Origin: Anas platyrhynchos
Taxonomy: Eukaryota > Chordata > Aves > Anseriformes > Anatidae
Direction: 5' to 3'
DNA length: 64,000 nt
Assembly (NCBI RefSeq): GCF_047663525.1
Contig: NC_092616.1
Span: 4,253,501-4,317,500, forward strand
Below the pieces are notes generated by a model. It was not told the origin of the DNA and searched no databases. It saw only the letters and a program-made list of their open reading frames with translations. A program made the translations under genes and the position numbers. Positions 21,776 through 33,640 of the stretch are shown piece by piece; positions within the stretch are counted from its first letter, which is position 1; every line of letters begins with the position of its first letter.

Positions 21776-23540
21776 GAGGGTGTTACTAAGAATACAGGCA
21801 AGGGATGACAGCTTTTAGATGAGGACCTTGGAAAGTCAGTCGTTTTTGTTTCCTCCGAAGGGAAAATGAACTGGCACTGTCAGGTGTAAATACAGCACTA
21901 AGATCCTCATCAGGAGAAATCAGCACATCTGCCAGGTACCTCATAATGTTCTACTATGCACTGCTCTGCCTAAAGACCTCACAAGCATCACCTTTGCTGG
22001 ACACATCTGGGTTTGTCTGAGCTGCTCTTGTGCACCTGCAAGCAGGGAGATGCTTTTGTTCACTCCCCTGCTGCCAGGGGGTGTCTGCAGGGCAAAGCTG
22101 TGTGAGCAGGGGCTGGGCGGGGTCTGTGAGTGATGACAAGAAGGAGATGTGGGAAGCAGCTACTGGAAGGGACAGCTGCGGGTAGCAGAGACACTGGCAG
22201 AGAAGGAGAGGGATGTTGTAACAGAAATGCTGTGGTGGGTGAACTTTGGCTGCTCCCTGTCTGTCCCTCCCATGCAGATGCTGTCCTCTGAGCAAGCCCC
22301 CTCATTCTCCTCTCCCCCCAAGCAGAGCCTCTGCCTTCAAGGCCGTGGGGCCCAGGCCATGAGCCGCCTCCTCTACAGCCACAGCTCCCGCAGAGCTAAG
22401 CTCCATCTCCCCTGACATGGGCTGGTTTCACTCTGTGGATCAAAGAGGCTCGGAGTTACAGCCCTGTGACTTTGCTGTCTGGGGGTGGCGTGAACAGCTG
22501 CAGAGGGAGAAGGCTTTCTTGAGTGTCTGGCTGTCTCCTCTCAGCAGGAGGAAGACGGTACATTTCCTTCTTTCTGCATTTGTGTGCACTGCTCCTGTTC
22601 TCGCTGTGGCACGCTCTGGCAGTAACAGTGCTGATGGGGGATGGTAAGCTCCTGTTCTGGCACTGCCCCTGTCCCGGAGGTGTTTTACTTGGACACAGGT
22701 GCTCAAGTCCCCTTTGAACATTTCACGTTCTGTGCAATGCAGTCCTTTCATTTTGGGCAATGAGGTCACTCTCCTGAGGAGATGTCAGCTTGAGGTTAGT
22801 GCTATGAAGATATCCCTGGAAAGCTGCTACAAACCCGAAGAAGGGCACAAATTCTTTGTGCCCTTTTGCATTTCTCAGAGCCTTTATTTCAGCCACATGA
22901 ATCAGGAGCCTCGTCCTGAGCATTTTGCCTCCAAGCACTGGCTTGTGTTGACACTGAGAACAACAGAAAAAGGTTTTTACTGTTTCCCAGAAGCTAAAGG
23001 GAAATCTAAATCCTAAAAAGGTACAGAAGCAGACACTTCTGTTGCACCTTGTCTTGCGGAGAACAGAGTGTGAAGTTTTACTTTCATCTAAGGGTACTTC
23101 CAAGTATTTAAAATTCCATTACCCATACAGTACCTGGATAAAGGGTGTAATAAAGAGAAACTGATTTGAAGACAGAGTCTACCTTGTCAAAACAAAGAGG
23201 TATGCAGATGAGTGGGCCAATTGTGCCTTCGTGAGTTTGTTTCTGATTCTGATATCACCTGTGAAGAAGGGTAAAGAGGATGCGATGAATCTATCTTTCT
23301 TCCCTTACACAGGCTGATGGCCAATATGCCATCATCTCTCATGGTGGTAAATAGGGAAAACCCTCACTGGACCAAATGCCACTCATGCAATGCAGGGACC
23401 CAACCACTGAAAACATCTCCTTTCACATAGAGGAGATTATCAGAAAGCTCCATGAGTCCAGTGTGAGCAGGAATGTGTCCTCTAAAGTCTGTCTTAATAT
23501 CTCCTTGTCTTTTCTTCCTTGGGTAATCCCATTTATTCAG
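21776..23540 (+). other. 5' intron region of OR unit C
   Basis: Includes the shared motif block near 22,060-22,120 and then about 1.3 kb not seen upstream of the other ORs. The acceptor used by paralogues (CTTCCTTGGGTAG) reads CTTCCTTGGGTAA here. A replacement AG lies at 23,539-23,540 (TTTATTCAG). Confidence 0.45.
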
Positions 23541-23549
23541 GAGGATGAG

Positions 23550-24510
23550 ATGCCCAACAGCAGCTCCATCAAGGAGTTCCTCCTCCTGCCATTCGGAGAC
23601 ACGTGGGAGCTGCAGCTCCTGCACTTCGCACTCTTCCTGGGCATCTACCTGGCTGCCCTCCTGGGCAACGGCCTCATCCTCACCGCCATAGCCTGTGACC
23701 ACCGCCTCCACACCCCCATGTACTTCTTCCTCCTCAACCTCGCCCTCCTCGATCTGGGCTGCATCTCCACCACTCTCCCCAAAGCCATGGCCAATTCCCT
23801 CTGGGACAGTAGGGCCATCTCCTACTCAGGATGTGCTGCACAGCTCTTTTTCTTCTTCTTTTTCTTTTCAGCAGAGTATTCTCTTCTCACCATCATGGCC
23901 TATGACCGCTATGTTGCCATCTGCAAGCCCTTGCACTACGGAAGCCTCCTGGGCAGCAGAGCTTGTACCCAGATGGCAGCAGCTGCCTGGGGCAGTGGGG
24001 TTCACAATGCTGTGCTGCACACTGCCAGTACATTTTCCCTGCCCCTCTGCCAAGGCAATGCTGTGGACCAGTTCTTCTGTGAAATTCCCCAGATCCTGAA
24101 GATCTGTTGCTCTGAGTCCTACCTAAGGGAAATCGGGCTCCTCATGTTTAGTGTTTTTGGTTTTTTTTGTGTGTTTTGTATTCATCATGTTGTCCTATGT
24201 ACAGATCTTCAGGGCCATGCAGAGGATGCCCTCTAAGCAGGGGCAGCACAAAGCCTTTTCCACATGCCTCTCTCACCTGGCCGTGGTCTCTCTGGTTATT
24301 AGCACTGGCATGTTTGCCTACCTGAAGCCCCCCTCCACCACTTTCTCATCCCTGGATCTGATGGTGGCAGTTCTGTATTCAATAGTGCCCCCAGCAGTGA
24401 ACCCCCTCATCTACAGCATGAGGAACCAGGAGCTCAAGGGTGCTCTTAGGAAAGTGTTTTCAAGGATATTTCTGAATAGTGATAAATTTCCCTTCATTCT
24501 CCACAAATGA
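23550..24510 (+). pseudogene. Olfactory receptor C, OR14-like, one-base frameshift
   Basis: OR14-like receptor starting MPNSSSIKEF at 23,550. TM1 to TM5 are fully conserved, including LHTPMYFFLLNL, MAYDRYVAICKPLHY and QFFCEIPQILK. In TM5 one extra base lies in or next to the T8 run at 24,161-24,168. The frame then stops at 24,236, after 228 residues. The other frame carries on without further damage (IMLSYVQIFRA, HKAFSTCLSHLAVV, PPAVNPLIYSMRNQE) to 24,510. Everything else looks intact. A recent mutation, an allele, or a homopolymer sequencing error are all possible. The C-terminus (LNSDKFPF) matches OR E. Confidence 0.88.
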
Positions 24511-24639
24511 CTTCCCTTGCATGCCTGTTCTTTGATTCATTTTCCATATTGTTGTGGTTATTTTCAGTATTAATTGCATATATCATGTTATTAAAGATAT
24601 GCCTTATATTCATTGCTGTTCTCCCTTCATGCTGTCTTT

Positions 24640-24860
24640 ATAGTAAAGTTCCTCCAGACCTTTGTTCATCTTTGTGGCCCTCCTCTGGACTCCTTCTAAT
24701 AGGTCCATGCCCTTGTTGTGTTCTGGGGCCCAGAGCTGAATGCAGTACCCCAGATGGTCTCCAAAAAGCAGATTGGAGGAAGAGAGTCACCTCCCTTGCC
24801 CTGATAGGCACACTTCCTGCAGCCCAGGATACAGCTGGCTTTCTGGGCTGAAATAAGATA
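24640..24860 (-). mobile_element. CR1 fragment, old
   Basis: A minus-strand ORF2 piece (KASCILGC, ALGPRTQQGHGP, SPEEGHKDE) with many changes. It lies directly against the young plus-strand CR1. Confidence 0.7.
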
Positions 24861-24865
24861 AAAAT

Positions 24866-27464
24866 CTGGGTAAGGATCAAGGGACAAACGAATAAAGGGG
24901 ATGTCGTTGTGGGAATCTATTACAGACCGCCTGGCCAGGACGATAGCACCGATAACTTATTCTTTACAGAACTAAGAGAGGCCTTGAGATTAACTCCCCT
25001 TGTCCTTATGGGGGACTTCAACTTGCCAGACGTTAACTGGGAGTGCCACACGGCTGACACGAGCAAGTCCAGGAGGTTCATGAAGCACCTAGATGATAAC
25101 TTCTTGGTGCAGGTGCTAACGGAGCCAACTAGGAAAGGTGCCCTCCTAGACCTGTTGCTAGAAAACAGAGAGGGTCTGGTGGGAGATGTGGTGATTGGTG
25201 GCCGCCTCGGTCATAGTGACCATGAAGTGGTTGAGTTCAAAATTTACAGTGACAGAAGGAGAAGTGCCACCAAAACCTCATCCCTAGATATGGGGAAGGC
25301 GGACTTCAGGCTGCTCGGGGAACTAGTCAGCAAGGTCCCCTGGGAAGCTGCTCTTGAAGGCCTTGATGTCCACCAGTGCTGGTCACTCTTTAAGCGATGC
25401 CTCCTAGAAGCACAAGATCAGGCAATTCCTAAATATCGCAAGTCAGGCAGGCGTGGCAGGAGGCCGGCGTGGCTGACCAGGAACATTCTTATGGAGATTA
25501 GGCGGAAACAGAGAGTGTTTCGCTGCTGGAAGGAGGGCCAGGTGACATGGAAAGAATACAGGGATGCTGTTCGTGTCTGTAGGAAGAAAATTCGTGTGGC
25601 TAAAGCACACCTAGAGTTGAAGCTGGCTGTGTCTGTGAGAGAAAATAAAAAGGGTTTTTTTAGATATGTGAATGGAAAAAGGAGAACTAAAGAATACATA
25701 GGGCCGCTCCTTGATAGGGAAGGTCTCCTCACAGACAATGACATAGGCAAAGCAGAGACGCTTAACGCCTTCTTTGCCTCTGTCTTCAATGCCGATGATG
25801 GGCTTCGGGACCCAGGGTGCCCCGAGCTGGAGGACCGGGACGGTGGGGATGACAAACTCCCAACCGACCCTGAACGTGTGCGGGATCTGCTACTCCACCT
25901 GGATCCCTACAAGTCCATGGGTCCGGATGGGATTCATCCCCGGGTGCTGAAGGAGATGGCGGACGTCATCGCGGAACCTCTCTCAATTATTTTTCAACGA
26001 TCCTGGGAGTCTGGAGAGGTCCCGGTAGACTGGAAGCTGGCAAATGTTGTGCCGATTTTCAAGAAGGGTCAGAAAGAAGACCCTAGCAATTACAGGCCTG
26101 TCAGTCTCACGTCAGTGCCTGGTAAAATCATGGAGAAGATGGTTCTCGAACTTATTGAGGAGCACCTGGGGGACAAAGCAGTCATTGGTCCCAGCCAGCA
26201 TGGGTTTGTGAAGGGTAGGTCCTGCCTAACTAACCTGATTTCCTTTTATGATAAGATCACCCGTATGGTGGACCAAGGGAAACCAGCGGATGTGATTTTT
26301 TTGGACTTCAGCAAGGCTTTTGACACGGTTTCCCATAGGATCCTACTGGACAAAATGTCCAGTATACAGCTAAATAAAAACATCATACGATGGGTGAGCA
26401 ATTGGCTAACGGGCAGGGCCCAAAGGGTTATGGTAAATGGGGCTGCGTCAGGCTGGCGGGCGGTCACCAGTGGGGTCCCTCAAGGCTCCATTTTAGGGCT
26501 GGTACTTTTCAATATTTTTATAAACGATCTGGATGTAGGAATAGAAGGCATTTTGAGCAAGTTTGCTGATGACACCAAACTTGGAGGAGTTGTGGACTCT
26601 GTTGAGGGTGGAAAGGCCTTGCAGAGGGATCTGGATAGGTTGGAGAGCTGGGCGATCGCCAACCGCATGAAGTTCAATAAGAGCAAGTGCCGGGTCCTGC
26701 ACCTGGGACGGGGAAACCCTGGCTGCACGTACAGACTGGGCGATGAGACGCTGGAGAGCAGCCTAGAAGAGAGGGATCTGGGGGTGGTGGTAGACAGCAA
26801 GTTGAATATGAGCCAGCAGTGTGCCCTGGCAGCCAGGAGGGCCAACCGTGTCCTGGGGTGCATCAAGCACGGCATCGCTAGTAGGTCAAGGGAGGTGATT
26901 GTCCCGCTCTACTCTGCGCTGGTGCGGCCTCACCTCGAGTACTGTGTGCAGTTCTGGGCACCACAGTATAAAAAGGACATGAAACTGTTGGAGAGTGTCC
27001 AGAGGAGGGCTACGAAGATGGTGAAAGGCCTGGAGGGGAAGACGTACGAGGACCGGCTGAGGGCACTGGGCCTGTTCAGCCTGAAGAAGAGGAGGCTGAG
27101 GGGAGACCTCATCACAGTCTACAACTTCCTCGTAAGGGGGTGTCGAGAGGCAGGAGACCTTTTCTCCATTAACACCAGCGACAGGACCCGCGGGAACGGA
27201 GTTAAGCTGAGGCAGGGGAAGTTTAGGCTTGACATCAGGAGGGGGTTCTTTACGGCGAGGGTGTTTGCACACTGGAACAGGCTCCCCAGGGAAGTGGTCA
27301 CTGCACCGAGCCTCTCTGAATTTAAGAAGAGATTGGACTGTGCACTTAGTCACATGGTCTGAACTTGGGTAGACCTGTGTGGTGTCAAGAGTTGGACTTG
27401 ATGATCCTTAAGGGTCCCTTCCAACTCAGGATATTCTATGATTCTATGATTCTATGATTCTATG
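24866..27464 (+). mobile_element. Young CR1 LINE, 5'-truncated
   Basis: Continuous CR1 from inside the endonuclease domain to a clean 3' end. The 3' UTR has TTGGACTTGATGATCCTTAAG, then four perfect ATTCTATG units at 27,433-27,464. The lack of internal stops marks it as the youngest CR1 in the window. The left border with the old minus-strand CR1 is approximate. Confidence 0.92.
24909..27362 (+). CDS. CR1 ORF2, endonuclease-reverse transcriptase (817 residues)
   Basis: Retrotransposon polyprotein that would nick target DNA and reverse-transcribe CR1 RNA. The first ATG in frame is inside the endonuclease, so the N-terminal part of that domain (with its first catalytic residues) is missing. Still present are GDFNLPD (35-41) and the SDH motif (103-105). 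RT motifs follow in order: [37 protein letters not shown] with the first catalytic Asp at 466, [14 protein letters not shown] (552-555, second and third catalytic Asp), then HLGRGNPGC and a full C-terminal domain ending CALSHMV. All 817 codons are open. Probably not able to move alone because of the 5' truncation. Confidence 0.9.
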   Translation: MGIYYRPPGQDDSTDNLFFTELREALRLTPLVLMGDFNLPDVNWECHTADTSKSRRFMKHLDDNFLVQVLTEPTRKGALLDLLLENREGLVGDVVIGGRLGHSDHEVVEFKIYSDRRRSATKTSSLDMGKADFRLLGELVSKVPWEAALEGLDVHQCWSLFKRCLLEAQDQAIPKYRKSGRRGRRPAWLTRNILMEIRRKQRVFRCWKEGQVTWKEYRDAVRVCRKKIRVAKAHLELKLAVSVRENKKGFFRYVNGKRRTKEYIGPLLDREGLLTDNDIGKAETLNAFFASVFNADDGLRDPGCPELEDRDGGDDKLPTDPERVRDLLLHLDPYKSMGPDGIHPRVLKEMADVIAEPLSIIFQRSWESGEVPVDWKLANVVPIFKKGQKEDPSNYRPVSLTSVPGKIMEKMVLELIEEHLGDKAVIGPSQHGFVKGRSCLTNLISFYDKITRMVDQGKPADVIFLDFSKAFDTVSHRILLDKMSSIQLNKNIIRWVSNWLTGRAQRVMVNGAASGWRAVTSGVPQGSILGLVLFNIFINDLDVGIEGILSKFADDTKLGGVVDSVEGGKALQRDLDRLESWAIANRMKFNKSKCRVLHLGRGNPGCTYRLGDETLESSLEERDLGVVVDSKLNMSQQCALAARRANRVLGCIKHGIASRSREVIVPLYSALVRPHLEYCVQFWAPQYKKDMKLLESVQRRATKMVKGLEGKTYEDRLRALGLFSLKKRRLRGDLITVYNFLVRGCREAGDLFSINTSDRTRGNGVKLRQGKFRLDIRRGFFTARVFAHWNRLPREVVTAPSLSEFKKRLDCALSHMV

Positions 27465-27942
27465 AAATGTTCCCTAGGAATTCTAGGTACGTGCCACAGC
27501 CACTGAACCCAACGAGGGGCATTAGCAGCAGGGATCCCAACGCAGCTGGGTCTGCTTCCCTGCCTGTGCAGCACAACCAGTGTGCAGTCACTTCTTGGGC
27601 ACCACAGCCTGCTTGGTCTACTCATGGCACAACCAGCTCAGGGCCCTGTGGGGAACATGGGGAGATGGCCAGAAACATCTGGAGAGGTGAGAGGAAGGAT
27701 GGGGAGAGATCAGATGGGAGCTGAGCTTGGCTGGAAGGTGCCTCAAATACTGGTGCCTACCTAATCCAAGACAAGGTCTGACTGTGGGTACCCTAACTTG
27801 TACTCATCATGCAGAGCCACATATCCATGGTTTCCTGGTGCATCACCTGGCCTGGGCAGTGGCTGAAGAAAGAAAAGTGCCCCCTGTTGTTCCTGAAGCC
27901 TGGCATCAAAAGCAAGGCTGTGACCCTGTGTCAGGATTACAG
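27465..27942. other. Unassigned spacer
   Basis: About 480 bases between the young CR1 and an LTR. No gene or repeat is recognised. Confidence 0.3.
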
Positions 27943-28560
27943 TGTGGTGGTTCTCACCTGCTACACAGCTGAACTCTACCACCACCCCTCTCCCACTCCC
28001 CCTCCTGAAAGGAAAAGGAGGAGAAAATATGATGAAAAAGACTCAAGGTTGAGACAAGGACATGGAGATCACCCACCAGTTACTGTCACAGGCAAAACAG
28101 ACCCAGCATAGGGAGACCAATAGAATTTATTGCCTATCACCAGTAGAGTAGAACAGTGAGAAACTAAAAGCAAAATAAAACTGCCTTCCCCCATCCACCC
28201 TCTTTTACCTCCTCCTCCCCAAGTGGTGCATGGGAATGGGGAATGTTGGCTGTGGTCAGTCCATAACGCTTCATCTTCACTGCTCCTTCATGGGCACTCT
28301 CTGCCCCTGCTCTGGCTCTCTCCCCTCTCTCCCCGCTGCTGATGGGGAAAGAAAGGGAAAGGTTTTTTTCACCTTAAAGCTGCTCTCACAGAGGCAGAAA
28401 CAACATCACTCATGGGCTTGGCTCTGGACAGCAGCAGGTCCATTTTGGAGCCATCTGGAACTGGCTCTGATCTGACATGGGTCAGCTTCCTGACTCTTCT
28501 CACAGAGCCCAACCCTGCAGTCCCCCTGCTACCAAACCCTTGCCATGTAAATCCAGTACA
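27943..28560. mobile_element. Solo LTR, avian ERV
   Basis: Starts TGTGGTGGTTCTCACCTGCT and ends GTAAATCCAGTACA, so TG...CA ends and about 618 bp. It is of the same family as 8047-9008 (shared CACAGGCAAAACAGACCCAG and GAATTTATTGCC blocks) with internal deletions. No convincing target-site duplication. Confidence 0.7.
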
Positions 28561-29205
28561 CAGTGAGGGAAGCTTGACCCATGTCAGATTGCTAATGTTC
28601 CTGAATCCATGTCCAGCACATGTCTGTGACACAGTCTCCTCCAACCCGTGTGCTGAACATGAGGCCAAAAGTCCTCAGCAAGTCCTCAGTTTGGGTCCAC
28701 CTGGAGGACTGGAGTGAAGCCATAACCGTGGGAAGGATGAGCCCTCTCTTTGGACTGCTGCATGGGTGGAAGCCTCTGCATGCTCCATGTGAGGTGGGAG
28801 ATTATATAAGAGATCCTGATGCCCTGTTCACCATCTCCATGTCCATGGGGCCCTCAGAAATGAACCTCAGTCCTAATATACAGCTTAGCTTCTTCTTACA
28901 TCAGGAACCTGGAGAAATTGCCCTAGAAGTCTCAACACTGGTGCACCCAGGCAAATACAAACAAATATGCATGTCCAAACACACAAAGCCACAAGCTCAT
29001 CCACACACACACATATGCACACAAGGCATGGACACAACCAACCAGACACAGACCAACTCCAACAGGGAACAACACCTTCACAGCCACCACACCATCAGCA
29101 GCACACACACAGCCATGAGCAACACACTTGGCCCCATCCCATTCCCCACCTCAGCCTGCTCTGCTGTGAAGGTCACCAGTGCTCCATGCACCCCTGCAGC
29201 ACTAA
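28561..29205. other. Unassigned spacer with CA-rich tract
   Basis: No gene is recognised. A degenerate CA/ACACAC-rich stretch runs from 28,975 to 29,120. Confidence 0.35.
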
Positions 29206-30910
29206 ACATGTACAAGTCTATGGGGCCTGATGACTTGCATCCCAGGGTCCAGAGGGAACTGGCTGACATAGTTGCCAAGCCACTCTCCATCATCTTTGGA
29301 AAGCCCTGGCAGTTGGGTGAAGTCCCTAGTGACTGGAAAAAGGAAAACATCACTCCCATTTTTAAAAAGGGTAGAAAGGAGGACCCAGGGAACTACAGAA
29401 TGGTGAGCCTCACCTCTGTGCCTAGCAAGATCATGGAAAAGATCATCCTGGAATCCGTGTCAAGGCATATGCAAGACAAAGAGGTGATCGAAGACAGCCA
29501 GCATGGCTCCACCAAAGGGTAGATCATGCCTGATGAATATGGTGGCTTTCTACAATGGAGTGACCACATCAGATGACCAGGGAAGACCGACTGATGTCAT
29601 CTACTTGGAATTCTGTAAGACCTTTGACACAGTCCCACATGGCATCCTGGTCTCCGGAATGGAGAGATATGCATTTGATGGACCATTTGGTGGATAAGGA
29701 GTTGGTTTGAAGGTCACATCCAGTTAGTGGTGGTCAACGGTTCTATGTCCAAGTGGAGCTGGTGACAAGTGGTATACCTCACGGGTCTTCCTAGGTAGGA
29801 TGTTAGGAAGAACTTGTTTACCAAAAAGGTTGTTAGACATTGGAACAGGCTGCCCAGGGAAGTGGTGGAGTCACCATCCCTGGAAGTCTTTAAAAGACGT
29901 TTAGATGTAGAGCTTAGGGATATAGTTTAGTGGGGACTGTAAGTGTTAGGTCAGAGGTTGGACTCGATGATCTTGAGGTCTCTTCCAACCTAGAAAAATT
30001 CTGTCTGTCCTCGGACCAGCATTGTTTAATATCTTTATCAGTGTCATAGACAGTGGGATCGAGTGTACCCTCAGCAAGTGTGCAGATAACACCAAGCTGA
30101 GTGGTGTGGTTGATGCAACAGATGAAGGGATGCTGCATGAGGTTCAAGTGCAAGGTGCTGCACATAGGCCATGGAAATCCCAGGCAGGAGGATAGGCTGG
30201 GAGAAGAACTCATTGAGAGCAGCCCTGCAGAGAAGGACTTGGGGCTTCTGCTGGACGAAAAGCTCAACATGAGCCAGAAATGTGCACTTGTAGCCCAGGA
30301 AGCCAACTGTATCCTGGGCTGCATCAAAAGAAGAATGCCAGCAGGTGGAGGTAGATGATTGTCACCCTCTCCCCTGCCCTCCTGAGGCCCTGCTTGGAGT
30401 CCTGCGTCCAAGTCTGGGGCCCCCGGCACAAGAAGGATGTGGATCTGTTAGAACAGGTCCAGAGGAGGGCCACAAAGATGACCAAGGGGCTGGAGCACCT
30501 CTCCTATGAAGAAAGGCTGAGAGAGCTGGGGCTGTTTAGCCTGAAGAAGAGAAGGCTCCTGGGTGACCTCATCATAGCCTTTCAGTACTTAAAGGGGGCT
30601 TATGAAAAAGGTAGACCATGACTCTTTGTTCAATCAGATAATGATAGGACAAGGGGGGATGGTTTAAACTAAATGAGGGCAGATTTAGCGTAAAGGTTAG
30701 GAGGGAATTCTTCACTCAGAGGCAGGTGAGGCACTGGAACAAGTTGCCAAGAGACCTTATAGATGCCCCATTCCTGGAGATGTTCAAAAGCAGCTTGAGC
30801 AAGGCCCTGGGCAACCTGATCTCACGGGTGGCATCCCTGCTTATGGCCAGTGGGTTGGAACTAGATGATCTTTAAGATCCCTTCCAACATGAACCATTCT
30901 GTGGTTCTAT
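29206..30910 (+). mobile_element. CR1 LINE remnant, interrupted by a second CR1
   Basis: Old ORF2 with stops: [38 protein letters not shown], then after the nested element [26 protein letters not shown] and [16 protein letters not shown]. It ends in a 3' UTR with TTCTGTGGTTCTATGG near 30,905. Confidence 0.88.
29805..30005 (+). mobile_element. Nested CR1 3' end
   Basis: About 200 bp of CR1 end ([22 protein letters not shown], 3' UTR, ATTCTGT) splitting the host CR1 between its GSVLGPAL motif halves. Same subfamily as 4050-4293. Confidence 0.82.
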
Positions 30911-31729
30911 GGTCTCACAAACTATACCTCAAGCGCAACTCCCAACCCATCAGCCTTCTGGTGGTCTGTCACCTGACCAGAACAGAAGTTGCCTCGCCAT
31001 CCTCTTCAATGCCATGTGCATGCTTCTGGCCTTTGCAGTCCCTATCTGTGCCATGTTCCTCCTGCTGGTCAGTCAGCTCCAGAGACAGAAGTGACCTCCC
31101 AGCCTCCTTCACAGCCATGTGCCTCCTGAAGGCCCAGCAGGTCCTGAGGCACACCTGATCCCATCAGAGCATCCCAAGCCAGCTCCACCTTGTGACCTTT
31201 GATCTGATCAGATACTTGTCACCCATGCCTCTTCCAATGCCATGCACTGCTCCAGGACCTCACAGTCCCTGCCCTGCCCCAAGGGGACAAATGGCTTAAG
31301 TTAGGGATAGGAGTGGGGTTAAAGCTGAGATGTGCTGTGTGCATTCTGGAGGGCTTTGGGAGTTAGGTGTTCAGGTTAATATTTAGGAATAACAGATCAC
31401 ATTCCAGGGTTAAGAGAACAGCAAGGGCAGCAAGGGAGGGATTGATGTTCTGCTCAAGGTGTCTGTTCAAGGTTTGGGATAAGGGTAAGATCTGATGCTT
31501 TTAGTTTAGGTCTGTGTTGAGGGCTAAGGCTGGCATTTTACTCCTTGGTAAGGCTTAATCATCTTTCTGTTTGCCCTTCTAGTAGAAGATGGTTTTGGTG
31601 TCTGCTTTTTCCAAGTCCCAAGGAACGTCTCTGATCAATCAGTCCTTTCCAAGGTCTTTGAGATAAGTCTTATGATGACGTCTGCAGCTCCACCAGCACC
31701 CCTCTCAGCATTCCCACACTACTGCTAAG
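30911..31729. other. Unassigned spacer
   Basis: About 820 bases with no recognised gene or repeat. The short frames here show no family motif. Confidence 0.3.
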
Positions 31730-32595
31730 CAACCTGGGGTCTGACCAGGCGGATGATGAGGGCTTGGGAAAGGGCTTGATCGAGATCTGTGAGGAGGACT
31801 GTTCTGCACTTCACATGGACAGTGATGATAATGTCATAAAGAACAGTGACACTCCTGAGGACAGAAGAGCACGTGGATAAGGCCTTGGGGTTGCCAACAC
31901 AGGATGAACACACATGAACACTACATGAGAGGAAAGAGGAAGACTCAATCCAAAATAGAGATTCTGAAAGCAAAGACCATGAGTATCACCATGTCACTGC
32001 AGGAGAGCTCCAGCAATGGGGCAAAAGCATAGAAGGGGTCCACAACAGTGGGGCCACAGAACTGTAGCTGGGAGGAGGAGAAATGATTCCTGTACATGAG
32101 AGAAATTCCCCTGATTTACTAACAGCTGCCTTCTGGAGTCAGACCTTCTACTTCACAGCTCTTCAGGGAACAGAGATGGCATACAGCCCAGGACTGACCA
32201 TAGGACATGGCCCCCAGCAGGAAGCACTCACTTCATGCAGAAGGTGCAGCTGATAGCGCTACCACCTCTGTGAGCAAAAGAGGTGCAGTCTCCAGCCAGG
32301 AAGCTGGCCAGCATCTGGCACAGGGTGGTGGAGCTGTACAAGGTCTGCAAGGAGGACAAATCTTCCCCAGGAAGAAAGCCAAAGGCATCTACAGGTGTTT
32401 GCTTGTAGGCACCAGCACAACGATGAGGGTGTTCCACATCCCAGTCACCATGCTGCTCGTGCAAGTGAGAGGAAGAAGAGGTTTGTCTATGTGTAGAGGT
32501 CCTTCCATATGGACAGCAGGGGAAACTCAACCAATGATGTCTTTGTGTCCCATTCCGTTCATAGAAACCATTTGAGAGCATTCTGGTCCCCCCTG
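31730..32595 (-). pseudogene. Olfactory receptor pseudogene, OR6/OR11-like, heavily decayed
   Basis: Read from 32,595 downward in shifting frames the order is that of an OR: ERNGTQ near the N-terminus, NTLIVVLVPTSKHL (TM1 to loop 1, near 32,435-32,395), TPVDAF...SSLQTLYSSTTLCQMLASFLAGD (TM2 to TM3), MSYGQSWAVC where MSYDRYLAIC is expected, FAPLLELSCSD (extracellular loop 2 end, near 32,020) and PKALSTCSSVLRSVTVLYD (TM6, near 31,880). At least three frame changes and several stops are present. The motifs fit the OR6/OR11 group, not the OR14-like genes around it. It has no counterpart in the other units. Confidence 0.72.
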
Positions 32596-32889
32596 TCTTG
32601 TTAGGACACCAATGAGCAAGATGTTTCTTTCTCGGTTTCTAAAAGACATGGTAAAGGGTGTTCAGAAGGGTGAAATGATCCCTGGCTGTCATGCCTGAGG
32701 TGACCTGTCACACAGTGAGAACACAACAGGGGTTAAATGAGGAAATCATTTGTGCTCGTGTTTGACAAACACACTTTAATAGTACTAATCTCACTTCTAA
32801 AATGCATCTCTTCTGTGTTCAGAGAGGAGCAGTCAGTGATGACTTCAGTCTGCTTCAAACACCACGCCCCAGCAGAAACCCTGCTGCTT
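32596..32889. other. Unassigned spacer
   Basis: Nothing recognised. Confidence 0.25.
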
Positions 32890-33640
32890 TCAGGAGCTGC
32901 CAGCACTGAGGCCTTGGGGACACCTGGAGGGAGCCCAAGGGCACAGAGCAAGTGATGCCATGGTCAGATGCTGTGCTGCTGAGCTGGGCTGGGCTCCTGG
33001 GCCCAATGGGAGCTCCTGGCAAGCAGGCAGTGTGGCAAAGAGAAGCTCTGCCCAGGAACAGATCCTCTGCACAGCGCAGCAGTGCTGGGGGCTCTGACCG
33101 CAGGTGGCACTGGGAGAGGAGAGAAGGGAGAGAGAGGTTATGGGCTGAGTGGACTGAGCGTATAGTAAGAGATCATTGGAGATTTAATGACTAAAGCACA
33201 TAATATGGTAAGTTTCTAGCAGAAGGAAAATGCAGAGAGGCCAGGCCCCAAGGGCTTCCTTGTTGTGGGTTGGCTGCAGGCTGTGAAGGCAGGGTGCAGG
33301 CAGGAGTGGGCAGGGCTGTGGTGCAGAGCAGGGTCCCTGCTGTGCCCCAGGGGCTGTGTGCCGGGGCAGGGCCTCTGCCGCCTGCCAGGCTCAGCACTCA
33401 ACCTGCCCGGGGAGCTGCCCAGGGCGCTGCGGGGAGAAGCTGCGGGTGGAAGGAGCCCGCCCGGCAGGGCAGGGTCCCGCTGCCGGCGGGAGGCTGCTGC
33501 CTGGGGCAGCCTGCTCACAGTTCCATAGCACAACCAGGGTGTATTCAATCCGCCTTGCAAGAGAGGAGAGAAGGCAGGAGTTAGCTCCTTGGATCTCTGC
33601 TTTCCTGTTCCTTTTCTTTCAGTCTTCTGTTCTTTGGATG
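32890..33640 (+). repeat. GC-rich OR upstream module, copy D
   Basis: Diverged copy of the 4808-5560 module: GCAGCGCAGCAGTGCTGG... and, from 33,290, the shared CAGGGCTGTGGTGCAGAGCA segment. The middle (about 33,105-33,270) is the alternative version also found in unit B. Confidence 0.7.
33105..33215 (+). promoter_or_regulatory. Alternative first-exon donor, unit D
   Basis: A segment starting GAGAGGAGAGAAGGGAGAGA, related to the one in unit B, ends in donor ATATG|GTAAGT (GT at 33,208-33,209). The TTAAAGG box of the main version is absent. Confidence 0.38.

Noticed and set aside
24909-27362. Host gene with a reverse-transcriptase domain
   Set aside because: The 3' UTR and ATTCTATG tail are those of CR1, and homologous decayed copies are all around it.
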